Positions 47,401 through 59,090 of a stretch of DNA of 64,000 bases are shown piece after piece. Source of the DNA: Cryptomeria japonica. Its lineage: Eukaryota > Streptophyta > Pinopsida > Cupressales > Cupressaceae. The DNA lies in assembly GCF_030272615.1 (NCBI RefSeq), contig NC_081412.1, forward strand, positions 474,865,657 to 474,929,656, given 5' to 3'. Under the pieces are notes generated by a model, which saw only the letters and a program-made list of their open reading frames with translations, searched no databases and was not told where the DNA came from. Both the position numbers and the translations under genes were made by a program. Numbering within the stretch: the first letter of the stretch is position 1; every line of letters begins with the position of its first letter.

Positions 47401-47852
47401 GGAAGGAAAAACATAATAACGAAAAGAACTAATCATTATCTTATGGAAAATATTTTTGAATAGAAAAAGTGATAACTCACAACAAGTTAATGACTATAAT
47501 GAAACATACAAGAAATAGATAAATACACAAAATATTAGAATCTAAGGAATTATTGTATCCACCTGTCGAAATTGATACAATCAAATTGACAAACTTAAAG
47601 GAATGTAGAATAAGAAAAAGATACCATCTAATGAAGAATTGAAAGTTATTTAGATCTAAGAATCTAAATAATAAATGTGAAAACCCTAGCCATTAATTTA
47701 AACCCTCAAAAGGTATGAATCTTGATTGAATTCAAAATTCTAGCCATCAAAATTTAATGGAAAATTGAAATTTTTTAGAAAATAAAAAATTGCTTTTAAA
47801 TATAATTGATTGTTCCTTTACACCTTTTTGAATAGAATAGCATACTTGTAGC
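44439..47852. other. AT-rich spacer, no gene
   Basis: No coding similarity recognised. Short ORFs at 45214-45483 and 46275-46583 are not convincing. A 102-base tandem duplication lies at 46398-46601. Confidence 0.55.
46398..46601. repeat. two-copy tandem duplication, 102-base period
   Basis: TTTGACACGAATGAGAA, TTATGTCCAACAAAA, GTTATAGCAT and AATGTATCTATT recur in order from 46398 and 46500. Confidence 0.9.
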
Positions 47853-49062
47853 TGTTGGGATCCAAAAAACCTTAAAAGGGAGGGCAGGGGGGTGAATTAG
47901 TGTTCTGCCAGAATGAATAAATTTAAAGTTATTAGCACAACAACTCAGCAACCGGTATACATAAAAGAAGATAACAATAAGTAATAATGAAACAACAAAG
48001 ATGAACACCATAACGCCACAAATTTATACATAGAAAACCTCAATGAGGAAAAACCACGGTGGGATTGGAGACCCATAATATGTATCCACTGATCATATGA
48101 ATAAATATTACAATAAGGGGCCTGCACATGCAAGAAGGCCAACAACCTAGAGTACATTGCTCATCACAAAAGGAGCCTCACTGACTACATAAAACATCGA
48201 ACTACAATCCATAATGAAGATTGAACTGCCAGAATAACATCTCCTATGTGTGAATATAGTTCCAATTAAGCTCAATGTTGGAGGTCTTAAACCTCTTACA
48301 AAAACCCAATTTAACTACCTATGATCAACCAAATTCTGTACATATGATTACAACTTTATTCGCACATAGACAATCCCATAACCATAATCCCATGCCATGA
48401 TCTACAAATAGATCTTACATCATATTTATACCAACCTGGAACTTAAACAATTAGGTCAATCGTCTAAAACATAATACAATAAATGCATTACATAAACCCA
48501 CAAACCAATGATAAACCAAGTCAGCCTAAGACATATACAATATTAACAAATTAATAAATCCAATCAATAATGCATCACGAGCATCCACCAACACGTTACA
48601 TAAACTAGTCCATAACCTTAGAGCAGAATAAGATGAGACCTAAAATAGGTCGCCATAAGCCAAATGAAATACCACCGATCAATTGGAACACAAACATGAT
48701 AACCATCAGCATCCAAAGAACCTTCTAGAAGCCGCAACAACATCATTTATCAATTCCATCAAAAGATCTTCAACAAAGCTCTGTCGGTAAAAACCTTACC
48801 GGTAACCAAAAGACTTACTAGAATAAATGATAGCTCCTAGATCACCAAATCCCGAACCAACTGAATGTGACAAGCACATGAATGACTAGACCAAATGAAT
48901 TCCACCAATCTGGACATACCGGAGAATATCAAAGATAGTCTCCAGATCAACATCATAATCCAAGCACTCTACCGAAACCTTGTAGATAGCCAAACAATCT
49001 AGTGTTGACATCAATGACAAACATCAATGCAATAGATAATCAATTCCTCCAAATTGCCAACA
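47853..49062 (-). repeat. 3' LTR of copia element
   Basis: Matches 57886-59085 along its length (for example AGCACAACAACTC, ATACATAAAAG, CACATGCAAGAAGGCCAA). Confidence 0.92.
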
Positions 49063-49074
49063 ATCTCCCCCTTT
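49063..49074 (-). other. polypurine tract of copia element
   Basis: On the minus strand AAAGGGGGAGAT abuts TGTTGGCAATTT of the 3' LTR. Confidence 0.85.
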
Positions 49075-49509
49075 GGCTTTGATGGCAACACAAGATGCAG
49101 AAAACATCCAAGTGCCAAGAAATGCCAAACAAGTCTCCCCCAATGGAAGACATCCAATAATCTCCCACAAATGATATATCAATGAAGTTTTGAATCAATT
49201 ATCTCTATACCAATTAACCATCCATAGACCTGAACCAAACTCCCCCAATGGGATACAACTAATTTGATATTCTTCTCCTCCCCATTTGACTGATATCCTT
49301 GTTAAAATCTATTTTTCACATGTATATCTCTCCCCCTTGTACATTAATGCTTGAAATCTAGCATAAACATCAAAGAAAAAACATAAAACCTCTAAACCAT
49401 ACAACTAACTACTCCCCCTAAGTAGTAGTACCATCACATCAATCCATAATGAATAATAACTTTGATAAATGTACATCGGACTGATGCCAATCAATATGAG
49501 TCAAGTCTT

Positions 49510-49980
49510 TACCAGAGGGGTAGAAACCCCCAATCCATTTCTAAAATACTCAAATGATTCCTTGGGAAAAAGTTTGGTGAATATGTTTGCAATCTACTCT
49601 TTAGTGTTTATATAAACCAATCTGACTTCATTTGCTTCCACCTTCTCCTTCAAAAAATTTATACTTGATTCATATGTGCTTTGTCTTAGGATGAAATACC
49701 AGATTATTTGATATGCCAATACCAGTAGAGTTATCATAGTGAATAACTACCTTATATCCTTCAAAATTTGCTTCATCCATAGAAATTATGTACAGTTGGT
49801 AGTAGCAACAACATACTCAGCTTTAGTAGTAGATAAATAAGTACATGATATTTTCTTTATGATCCATTAAACAAGTTTCTTTCCAAGAAAGAAAGCTTCA
49901 CCAAATGTATCTTTTTGCTTACCTATATCTCCAACCCAATCCACATCTATATATGCACATAGTGTGAAGTTGACATAAAT
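49510..49980 (-). pseudogene. copia RNase H relic
   Basis: The minus strand reads CAYIDVDWVGDIGKQKDTFG, then SCTYLSTTKAEYVVATTNCT, the copia RNase H core with the catalytic Asp and Glu positions still present. C-terminal motifs follow in broken frames (FHPKTKHI, then HIHQTFSQGI). Several stops interrupt it. It would degrade RNA in RNA/DNA hybrids during reverse transcription. Confidence 0.85.
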
Positions 49981-49984
49981 CATC

Positions 49985-50235
49985 AACCATACCTGAAAAA
50001 TCCTAGCTACTGGAGCAAGGATTCATCATAATCAATTTCTTCCTTTTGAAAATATCCTTTGCAAACCAATCGAGCCTTGTTCCTCACAACTTGTCCATCT
50101 TTATTCAATATATTCCTAAAAACCCATGTGTTGTTCTTTTCTATCTGATTCAATTCCTCTTCCATAGCTTTCATCCAAGATTCATCTTTACATGCTTCAT
50201 CTACTGATGCCAGTTTAATTTGAGAAAAATTAAGG
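49985..50235 (-). pseudogene. copia reverse transcriptase N-terminal fragment
   Basis: Minus-strand motifs in shifted frames: WMKAMEEELNQIEKNNTWVF, DGQVVRNKARLVCKGY, then IDYDES. These are the conserved start of copia RT. The sequence then jumps to RNase H, so the palm with its YxDD catalytic motif is deleted. Confidence 0.85.
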
Positions 50236-50786
50236 ATACCTCATCATCTGTGAACCTTCTCTTTGTCTAGCTATCTGATCTTCTGAATGATTCAACCTTA
50301 CATGCCTAAGATTTTTCCAACTTTCTATTTCCCTACTTTGATCTTCTGTTACTGTTGAATTTTATGATACTGTCAGGGTAACTGGTTCAACATTTTATTC
50401 TGGTACAGGTGCTACTAGTTCAGCTATGACCATTTCCACTTCTGGTTCCCTCTAATAAGTTCTGATTTGACCTTTGTACTGCTCATCCATCCTGACATTA
50501 ATACTCTCCACAACTCTCCGTAATCTTTTGTTTTTGATAAAGATAAATAGGATTTACAAGGGCATGAAACCCAAATTTTTATAGACCAAGGCCAACAACC
50601 AACCAGATAAAAACACCTAAGAAAAATAGGGGACAAACCCCACATAAACCAAATACCAAAAAACAGGGCAAAGCACTCAACTAAGAGAGTGCACCAACTC
50701 ATTATTTTTTTAAATAATCTTCTTGTTAATTTTCTCCAAGTCCTCCATGATGAATTTGGAGGTTTCCTAGTCCTCGCTCTGGCTCC

Positions 50787-52290
50787 TCATTTGAGTGCAA
50801 GGACTTGAGCTAGTCTTCCCACTAGCAACACTTTGTCGACCCTCCAAGGCATTGTTTTTCTACTTTTCCCCCAAGGAGGATCAGTGGCAATGGATCTAGT
50901 TTTATAATCGACCATCATGGAATTAATTTTCTCTAAACCATGAACACTATTGTTCATCGCCTCCCTACTGATTTCCACTAGATTGTTCAAGATTTTCTTG
51001 ATATCACTCACATACTCTTCCAGCTTCTCAATGATGCGCTCATAGAAGACCTTCATAGTTTCAACATCTTGAGATATCTTCTGGATCATGCTCATGATCT
51101 TCTCAATTTTACTAGGCCTAGGGGAATCCATGAAAGTTTCAATAATTCCCTTAATCCCGTCCTTCAGGGATCCAATTTTCTTATCCACCCACTTCCAGCA
51201 GTTCTCCTGACTTATAGTGACCTCCAGACACAAGTTTCCCAACAACGTCACCTCCTTTTTCTCGACTTTATTTTCCTTATTAACAAACCCCTGTTTCTCC
51301 TTTTCCACATTGATGGGGATGTCCAGCCTAATCTCATGGTCCAAGACTTTGGACCCACTAGATTTGGTTAATTTTCTTTTCTTTTTGGTGGGGGCCTTAG
51401 GTCTTGCATTTTCCTATTTCTAGATTTGAACTTACTTGTCGCCCACCTTGGAGAATTGGTTTTCCTGCTACTGTTAGTTCTCAGGATTACCATAAGCTCC
51501 CCTTCTTTCTTTGGTCTATACTCAAGGTCCTCTATATCCTTGATGTCATACCAATCCATGGCAGTACCATTGTCATCCTCATTCATCTCCATGTCAGAAA
51601 CAAACTGCACATCAGGGTTAGAGGAGGAAATGCGGGTTTTGTCCTCGGGGGAGGGTTTCACTTTATGAGCTTTGGCATATTTCATAATCAACAAGATAAG
51701 CCCTTCATGAATCAAAGAGTTATCCTAGTTTTCAAAATGTTTAACTAAACTATTCTCCAAAGATGAAACCAAGTAGAAGGGGATGGAAATAATTCTACCA
51801 TGTTTAAAATGATTTAAGATAGTAAAATGATGCGATAAAATTATATCTTATCTACCATCTAGGGTGTTGTACCTCATGATGAATTCCACCATATCAGCCC
51901 AGAGGGAAATCAACTCTTTCTTCTTATAGCCACTGTCCACCATTTCCATAACCCTCTATTGTTCCTTCTTCTTATCATAAAAGGCAGTGATAGACTCCTC
52001 ACCTGACTTCCTGTCTCTATAGAATTTCTTGCCTTTCATATCCAGACCAGAAACAGTGGCAACTAGGGTCTCATCAAATTGAAACTCTGCACCGAAGGCA
52101 GTTAGCACACCCTTATTCCAACCTTTGACAAATCTTTCCGTAACAATGGTAGAATGACAATGTAGTCTCTCCAAAAATGACACAATCCCATCATCAGAAA
52201 TTTCCTCCAAAACCTCCTTAATCTTCTACCACTTATCATAGGTCATGGGTTCAAACCTATTATTATCACCTCCCATTTTGTAGCTCGAGC
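50787..52290 (-). pseudogene. ORF1-like or accessory coding region downstream of LINE RNase H
   Basis: The frame begins near 52290 with MGGDNNRFEPMTYDKW and continues through 51956-52210 (WNKGVLTAFGAEFQFDE, then GKKFYRDRK), 51368-51715 (acidic, then RKTNSPRW and a Lys/Arg-rich end) and 50787-51344 (185 residues, mostly charged helix). It ends where the LINE 3' tail begins. It has no RT or RNase H motif and looks gag-like or ORF1-like. Its position 3' to RNase H is unusual, because plant L1 ORF1 normally lies 5' of the RT ORF. I cannot name a domain. Confidence 0.45.
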
Positions 52291-52406
52291 AACAATACTA
52301 CTGAAAAACTATGAGGAAATAAAACCAAAAATAGGGCAGACTGAGAGTTCTAGAACTTCTCAAAGTTGTAATAATTCGAAATACCCCACCAACGACTCCA
52401 ATCCAA

Positions 52407-52967
52407 TCATAATCTTTTATCATTAAATTTATTAGAAAGGTTGAAGATCTCGACATCATTTCTTGCCAAGTCGCATAGAGTTTTTGAGAAAGTTTCCCTT
52501 CCTCTCCACCATTTAACCACCACGTTATCAACCTCCAAGTTAGCCAGATTATCCACTAGTTTGTTTCCTTCCCAAAAAATGTATGAGATCTTGAAATCCT
52601 CCAGGCTAACAATCGTTTCAAGGAAATCCTCAATTAAGTTTGAAATAGTCCAGCTAGGTAACATATATCCCTTAATGCATTTGACAATGTTAAGGAAGTC
52701 ACTTTCCAGTCAAACCGAATTGAACCCCTCTTTGCTCGCCATGTGTAGTCCTATGTAGGTGGCACTGGTCTCCACGAAATGGTTAGTATGGGTGCCCAAA
52801 GGGAGCGCCATTGCATAGACCAACAAACATAAATGGTTCCTTGCCATTACCCCACAACTAGTCAGCCTAGGATTTCCTTTGGCTACCTCATCAATGTTAA
52901 TTTTTATCCACATTGGAAGGGGCAGATTCCAAGAAACATTCTCTTTGGAATGTTTAATTTTATACAT
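52407..52967 (-). pseudogene. LINE RNase H domain relic
   Basis: WIKINIDEVAKGNPRLTSCGV, then YAMALPLGTHTNHFVETSA at 52710-52967 match the plant RVT_3-type RNase H start with the first Asp kept. 52407-52664 supplies the end (FWEGNKLVDNLANLEV). A frameshift separates the two. Confidence 0.85.
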
Positions 52968-53439
52968 ATAGATAGAAACACTCTAGAATATTTACCACCG
53001 CTTGATAGTGTCCCACTCCTCCTGGCTAGACTCAAATGGAGGATCTTTTTTCCTACTAGGACAGTAATTAAGAAATTTTTCCTTAATAGAATTCCTTATT
53101 TTGATAGCCACAACAAGAGCATTGGACTCCATATCTCTGAAAACCCTATTATTTCTTTCCTTCAACAAACCCCATGCAATGTGAGGCAGGGATAAGTTCC
53201 ATAAAATACCAATTGCATGGTTTCCATATGGGCACTTCCATTGGTCTTAGAAGTTATGTCTAGAATCAGGGGGGACCCAATTAATATTCCATAGGTTGAG
53301 AAAGAAGGCCCAAATGTTCCTAGCATAGGAGCAATGTAAGAGAAGGTGATCTACATTTTCATTTTCTTCTTTACATTAAAAACATCTATTAGTGATGGCA
53401 ATCCCACGTTTACAAAGATTATCAATGGTAGAGATCTTG

Positions 53440-53765
53440 TTTTGCATGAATAACTAGAAGAAGATATTAACTTTAGGAATTAAGAGTTTATTCCAAACTC
53501 TAGCCCAAAAGGGGGGAGGAGAAAAAGGCCTGGTGATGATTTTGAAAGCATCTGCCACCAAAAAATGCCCAGAGGTAGAACCATTCCAAATGACCACATC
53601 TTCCACCAGAGATGGTGGAATAATGATCAGGTTCAACCAATAATGCAAAGGAGACAGAGAAGCATTGAGGCTTCTGATATCCACCCAAACTCCATTATTG
53701 ATATAATCCACAACCCAAGTTCCAATCAGATTAATGCATTTCTCTTGGAATTGTGAAGCCCACAT
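53440..53765 (-). pseudogene. LINE zf-RVT domain relic
   Basis: VVIWNGSTSGHFLVADAFKI, then WARVWNKLLIPKVNIFF match the zf-RVT segment that follows RT in plant non-LTR elements. Confidence 0.8.
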
Positions 53766-53999
53766 CGAATTAGACAGCGATCGCTCTCCTTTCCACCAAT
53801 CATCCCAAAACCTTATATTTCTACCATTTCCTAGATCTCATAGACTTCCCTGAGAGATAATAGGAGTGGAGCTAAAGAAGTTGTTCCAAAGATCAGAGGT
53901 TGAAGTCAGGAGATTATAATTTTCTAGCATTCTTTGGAAACCATGAATTTGGTATTTGTCCTTGAAATTTTCAATCCATTCATTATTCTCCTTTAAACA

Positions 54000-55325
54000 T
54001 CTCCATAGCTACTTAGCCATTAAATATCTGTTGAAGTCTCTCAAATGTATAATATCCAAGCCTCTCCTATTTCTGGGCAAACAAACCTGATCCCAGACAA
54101 CCAAATGAAGCCTACTCTTGGATTCAGTACTGACCATAGGAAGTGCTTCTGTATTCTTTCCATTTATCAACAAATTTGGTTGGGATTTTAAAGAGACTCA
54201 TAGCATAGACGAGAAGGTTCTGAAGCGATGCCTTAATTAACTAAAGTTTACCCGCTTGGCTTAACAATGTACCTTTCCACCCTGCCAGCTTTATTTGAAA
54301 TCTATCAATCGAACTAGACTAGAAGGATTTCAGGGCAGGTCCCACACACAAGGCCAAACCCAAATATGAATTAGGAAGAGCACCCATCTTGCAGCCCAAA
54401 ATATTGGCAATCTTCATTTTTCTATATTTAGGAGTATTCATGAAGAAAATGGAGCTTTTAGATAGACTGGATTTTTGCCCCGATCCATTCTCATAGGTAT
54501 CCAGGATAGCTTTAGTATTATTTTCTTCTTTAATCTAACCTTCCCCCATCAATAATGTATGCTCAACAAATCGCTAGTGGGAGCAAATAGTACCTTGGGA
54601 AGAAGGTCGTAAACCCATCAAATTGCTCTTCCTGATATCTCTTTGGATAATTTTGCTGAAATCTTAACTCATCAGAATAAAGAGAAATGGGGAGAGAGGG
54701 TCCCCTTGTCTAATACCCCTTGATGCCAAGAAGAAACCGAACACTGAACCATTGACCAGAACCAAAAATTTGGGAGTTTTAACATAGTGATAGACAAGTT
54801 GGTTGAAATGGTTACCAAAACCAAAGGATTGAAACACTTTAAATAAAAAATTCCAATTGACCCAATCATAAGCCTGGAGGAGATCCAAATTCAACAATAA
54901 AACCAACTTCTTATTGATAGACAAAGAATGGATATTCTCATGAACAACAATAATAGAATCCAAAATCTATCTACCAGGAACAAAACCATTCTTATGCTTC
55001 GAAATCAAAGAGGGCAAAAATTTTTTAAGCCTAAACACAATGATCTTGGTAAAGATTTTATATATCAAGTTACATAAACTAATGGGTCTAAAGTCCTGAA
55101 AGGAATTGGCATTAGGTTTCTTAGGGATCAGGACAAAAAGGGTGGCATTCAGTTCCTTAAGAAGTGATTTAGAACCAAAGAACTCTCTAGCAACATACAA
55201 CATATGAACCAATAATGAGCCAAAAGGTTTGAAAAAAGAACATAGGGAAGCCATTAGGGCCAGGAAATTTATTACCTTCAAAGGAGAAGACCACAACTCT
55301 AACCTCATCATGAGATGGGATTCTG
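54000..55325 (-). pseudogene. LINE reverse transcriptase relic with destroyed catalytic site
   Basis: Motifs in order on the minus strand: FPGPNGFP (about 55270), LFVLIPKKPNANSFQDFRPISLCN, NLDLLQAYDWVNW (first catalytic Asp kept), SRGIRQGDPLSPFLFIL (about 54670-54720), then FVEH at 54559-54570 where F-A/V-D-D is expected, so both Asp are gone. Thumb motifs follow (LGCKMGALPNSYLGL, FQIKLAGWKGTLLSQAGK). Split over several frames. Confidence 0.88.
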
Positions 55326-55839
55326 GTTATCTCCTTATTCATGTCCTATGATATGGTACTGCTAAACTCCCGTAGGATCTCATCTTGAGCATTAACATCA
55401 AGAGGGCCATCATCTGAAAGAAGAGCAGAAAAATATCTAATGGCTTCCTAGTACAACTCCTCCCACTTATCAATCCAACAATGATCCACCAAAATTAATT
55501 TATTCTGTTTGAAGACCTATGTTTGAGGGTAGTCATATGAAAAAACTTCATGCTTTTGTCACCAGTTTTGAGCCATAGAGCTCTAGACCTCTGCTTCCAA
55601 AATTTATCCTCCTTAGAGACGATATCATGAATCTTGGTAAGTAACTCAACTATTTTTTCCATAACAACAAGATCATACCCCAAATCTTAAATCTAAGACT
55701 GGCCATCATCCAAATCTTTTTTGAGGTTCTCTTTAATCTAAATAATATTGCCAAAGCATGCTTTATTCTCGAGTTGGATATTGGACTCAAGGACACTAGC
55801 TAGTTTCTTAGCCACTATAAAAATTGCACTTCACTGAAT

Positions 55840-56290
55840 GTCAACATTCCACCATTTAGAAATATTGTCATGAATATCCGGACCTAAAAGCCACATCTTC
55901 TCAAACCTAAAGGGGAAGGCCCTCCTCCCAATCAAAGGGGATATACTTAGACAAATCAAGAAATGATCAAATCCAATTCTAGATAACGCATTTAATCTAC
56001 AAGAAGCATCATAAATCCACTCAAGAGAAATAATACCTCTCTCCAGTATGACTTGGATGAGCCCCCCCCCCTACTTCTTCTATTGGACCAAGTGAATTTA
56101 GCCCCAAGGACATCCAGGTCTAACAAGCCCAGAGAATTATTCATATCCGCCAAGTCCTACCTACTTTCATCTGAAATAGGCATCCCACTAGCCTTTTGCA
56201 TACTAGATAATGGGGTATTAAAATCCCCCAATAGAATCCATTTCTCATTTGGGAAAGCCATTCTAGCATTAATGATATAGGACCAGAGCA
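55840..56290 (-). pseudogene. LINE endonuclease, 5' truncated
   Basis: Reads KWILLGDFNTPLS (catalytic G-D-F-N) at about 56200-56240, then LGAKFTWSNRR and LSRIGFDHFLI, the C-terminal half of an AP-type endonuclease. The N-terminal half is missing, as usual for 5'-truncated insertions. Confidence 0.8.
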
Positions 56291-56294
56291 TTTT

Positions 56295-56534
56295 TCTAGC
56301 ATTTTTCCCATTTTGGGCATTAGATATTAGATATGATTTCCTTTCATTTGAATAACCAATAAGTATTCCTTTGTCACGTCTAGGATCAAACTTTTCCAAT
56401 GGAATAATCTCTTTTGATACAACATTTAGTATGACAGATTCTGAATACTTAACTGTAGGTGTATGACCAAACCATAACTCATAAGATGACTTACCGGTAA
56501 ACCAAACTAGATCCAAGATCCAACAAATCTTCAC
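56295..56534 (-). pseudogene. copia integrase C-terminal relic
   Basis: KSSYELWFGHTPTVKY, then EKFDPRRDKGILIGYSNERK matches the end of copia integrase (S-P-Y-E-L-W-x-G and the K-x-D-x-x-x-x-x-G-I-x-x-G-Y-S segment). The catalytic D-D-E core upstream is not present. It is interrupted directly by the LINE. Confidence 0.88.
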
Positions 56535-56641
56535 CGATTTACCTTCAAACCGACTTCTCCAAAGTCAGAAATAGGCTTTCAGTCCACTACCAGGGGCAAT
56601 GCAAGATTTGTCAATAATTTGTCTCCCCCAAGGCTAATGCC

Positions 56642-57592
56642 TTAGTTTCTAGATGAGTTTCCTGTAGGTGCAATAACATTCAGTTCTATTGGTTGAGTAA
56701 CCAGGGTATATGATTCAGCTGGTTGATCCTCAGATTTCATAACCCACTTCTTCTCATGCTCCTTCCGAATGTCATCAACCTTTTGTTTTCCATTCTCATT
56801 TGATTTTTCATTTCCTGTAGGTAGGTTCTTGCTTCTCCAAAATTTAGCAATATGTCCTACTTTATTGCATGCATAACAAGTGACATTGTTCTTCTGAATT
56901 GCCTTTCTATAACCTTGATTATTTCTTGACCTACATTGATTAGCCATATTCCCAAACTTTCCACATGCATGACATTTTGCATTCATTCTACAATCTCCTA
57001 TCCTATGACCATACTTCTTGCAATTAAAGCACTGACTGATACCTTAATTGTTTTTCTGATTGACTCTATTTCTGCATTGACTTGCCATATGATCAATCTT
57101 ATTGCAATCAAAGTATCTACCATTAAATTTATGTACATTGGGTTGCCTTACTGATGACCTTTGATTCTAGTTGACTAGTAGATTATCCTGTTTGTGCTTC
57201 TGACTAGATGTGTCATCCTACTTTGTAGTACCGAAGCTTTGTCCATGCTCAAATCCAATACCTCTAGTGTCTCCATTGTCCTTTCTATTATTCAATAATT
57301 CATCAAGCTTTGTAGAACTGACCTTGAACTTATCTTTTTACTCATTTGCAACATCCAGATCACCTCTTAGGACTATTACCATTCTTTCCAAATCTTGCTC
57401 ATTGTTTTGTGATTGTACAAATTCAGTTCTCAATACATCATTCTCATGCACCAACCAAATGCATTCATCAGATCTATCTTTCAGAGATTTAGCAAGATTT
57501 TGTTCATTCTTCTTGCGATCTTCAATCTCCTTGGAAATCCTCATGGTTAGGGCTTGCATTTCATTCTTCATGACACCATTCTCCTGACTCAA
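56642..57592 (-). pseudogene. copia gag with coiled coil and four zinc knuckles
   Basis: 57338-57592 encodes a coiled coil (LTMRISKEIEDRKKNEQNL, then SQNNEQDLER) that aligns with the nested element's gag. 56642-57154 holds four knuckles: YFDCNKIDHMASQC, CFNCKKYGHRIGDC, CHACGKFGNMANQC (His lost) and CYACNKVGHIAKFW (last Cys lost). Frames are broken in at least two places. The relic marks this copia lineage as the relative of 14142-18675. Confidence 0.85.
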
Positions 57593-57867
57593 CTTCTGAC
57601 ATAGTTCCTTTAAACCATTCTTCTCTCCATCATCTTGAATTTATAATTGATCATAGAGTTCTTTCCTTTTAGCTTGTGTAGAAAACAACCTCTCTTTCAG
57701 AGTAAAAATGAATTTCTTCGGAGATCTCAACTAATCTTCCAGCTTCATGTTCCTCAACCTTTCAACATCATAGTCTTCAAGTGCTACTTGAAGTTCCTTC
57801 CTCAACCTTATCTCCATACATTTCGGATAGAGGATATTCCTCAAGATGTTAGACTTATTGCAAGGCA

Positions 57868-57883
57868 CCTAGATCTGGTACCA
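57868..57883 (-). other. primer binding site, decayed initiator Met type
   Basis: The minus strand reads TGGTACCAGATCTAGG, close to TGGTATCAGAGCCTGG of the nested element, two bases inside the 5' LTR. Confidence 0.75.
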
Positions 57884-57885
57884 AT

Positions 57886-59085
57886 TGTTGCAGTCCGAGA
57901 ACATTGAGAAGGGAGGGGGTGAATCAGTGTTATGTTGGAATGAAAAAAATTAACCTTATTAGCACAACAACTCGACAACTGGTATACATAAAAGTAGATA
58001 ATAATAAGTAATAATGCAACCACAAAGATGAACACCATAACACCATAGATTTATACATGGAAAACGTTAAAGAGGAAAAACCATAGTGGGATTGGAGACC
58101 ACAATATCTATCCACTGATCAAATGAATAAATATTACAATAAGGGTCCTGCACATGCAAGAAGGCCAATAGCCTAGAGCACACTGCTCATTACAAAAGGA
58201 GCCTCACTAACTATAGAAAACATCGGACTACAATCCAGAATGAAGATTGAAATGCAAGAATAACATCTCCTGTGCCTGAGTACAGTTCTGGTTAAGCTTA
58301 ATGTCAGAGGTCTTAAACCTCTTACACAAACCTAATTCAATCACTTATGATTGACCAAATCATCTGCATATGATTAAAACTTTATTCACACACATATAAT
58401 CCCATAACCATAATCCCATGCCATGATCTACAAAGAGATCTTACATAGTATTTATACAAACTCGAGACCTTAACAATTAGGTCAGACACCTTAAATATAA
58501 TACAATAAATCCATTACATAAACCTGCAAACCAATGATAAACCAAGTTGGCCTAAGACTAAAACAACATTAACCAATTAATAAATCCAACCAGTAATGCA
58601 CCAAGAGCATCCACCAACACGTTACATAAATTGGTCCATAACATAGCAGAATAAGACCAGGCCTAAAATGGGTCGCCATAAGCCAAATGAAATGCCATCG
58701 ATCAATTGGAACATGAACACAGTAACCATTAGCATCCAGATAACCTTCTGGAAGTCATACCAATAACACTTCTCAATTCCATCAAAAGATCTTCAACAAA
58801 GCTCTGCTGGTAAAACCCTTACCAGTAACCAAAAGGCTTACTAGAACAAATGATAGCTTCCGGATCACCAAATCCTAAACCAACTGAATTTTACATGCAC
58901 ATGAATGACAAAACCAAACCAATTCAACCAATCTGGACGTACCGAAGAATATCAGAGATAGTCTTTAGATCAACATCACAATCCAAGCATTCTACCAGAA
59001 CCTGGTAGATAGCAAAACAAACTAGTGTTGACATCAATGACAAACATCAATGCAAGACATAATCAATTCCTCCAAATTGCCAACA
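57886..59085 (-). repeat. 5' LTR of copia element
   Basis: TGTTGCAGTCC to GCCAACA in plus view, partner of 47853-49062. Confidence 0.92.
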
Positions 59086-59090
59086 ATAGC

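Larger units (their letters stand above)
50525..56290 (-). mobile_element. plant L1-type LINE, inactive, inserted in copia
   Basis: Order on the minus strand: endonuclease (5' truncated, from about 56290), RT, zf-RVT, RNase H, then an additional ORF-like region and a 3' tail ending CTTTATCAAAAACAAAA at about 50525-50545. The upstream copia integrase frame (GYSNERKSYLISNAQNGK) is cut at about 56290-56300 and the copia sequence resumes at about 50520 (RRVVESINVRMDEQ). No clear target duplication could be read. The RT catalytic site is mutated, so it is dead. Confidence 0.85.
47853..59085 (-). mobile_element. Ty1/copia LTR retrotransposon, defective, split by a LINE
   Basis: LTRs at 47853-49062 and 57886-59085 (1210 and 1200 bp) start TGTTG and end GCCAACA in plus view. 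Flanks GTAGC (47848-47852) and ATAGC (59086-59090) are a 5-base target duplication with one change. On the minus strand TGGTACCAGATCTAGG follows the 5' LTR, a decayed initiator-Met primer site, and AAAGGGGGAGAT precedes the 3' LTR. Coding order on the minus strand is gag (four zinc knuckles), integrase C-terminal part, RT N-terminal part, RNase H, which is copia order. Most of protease, integrase and the RT core is missing. A LINE fills 50525-56290. Confidence 0.9.
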
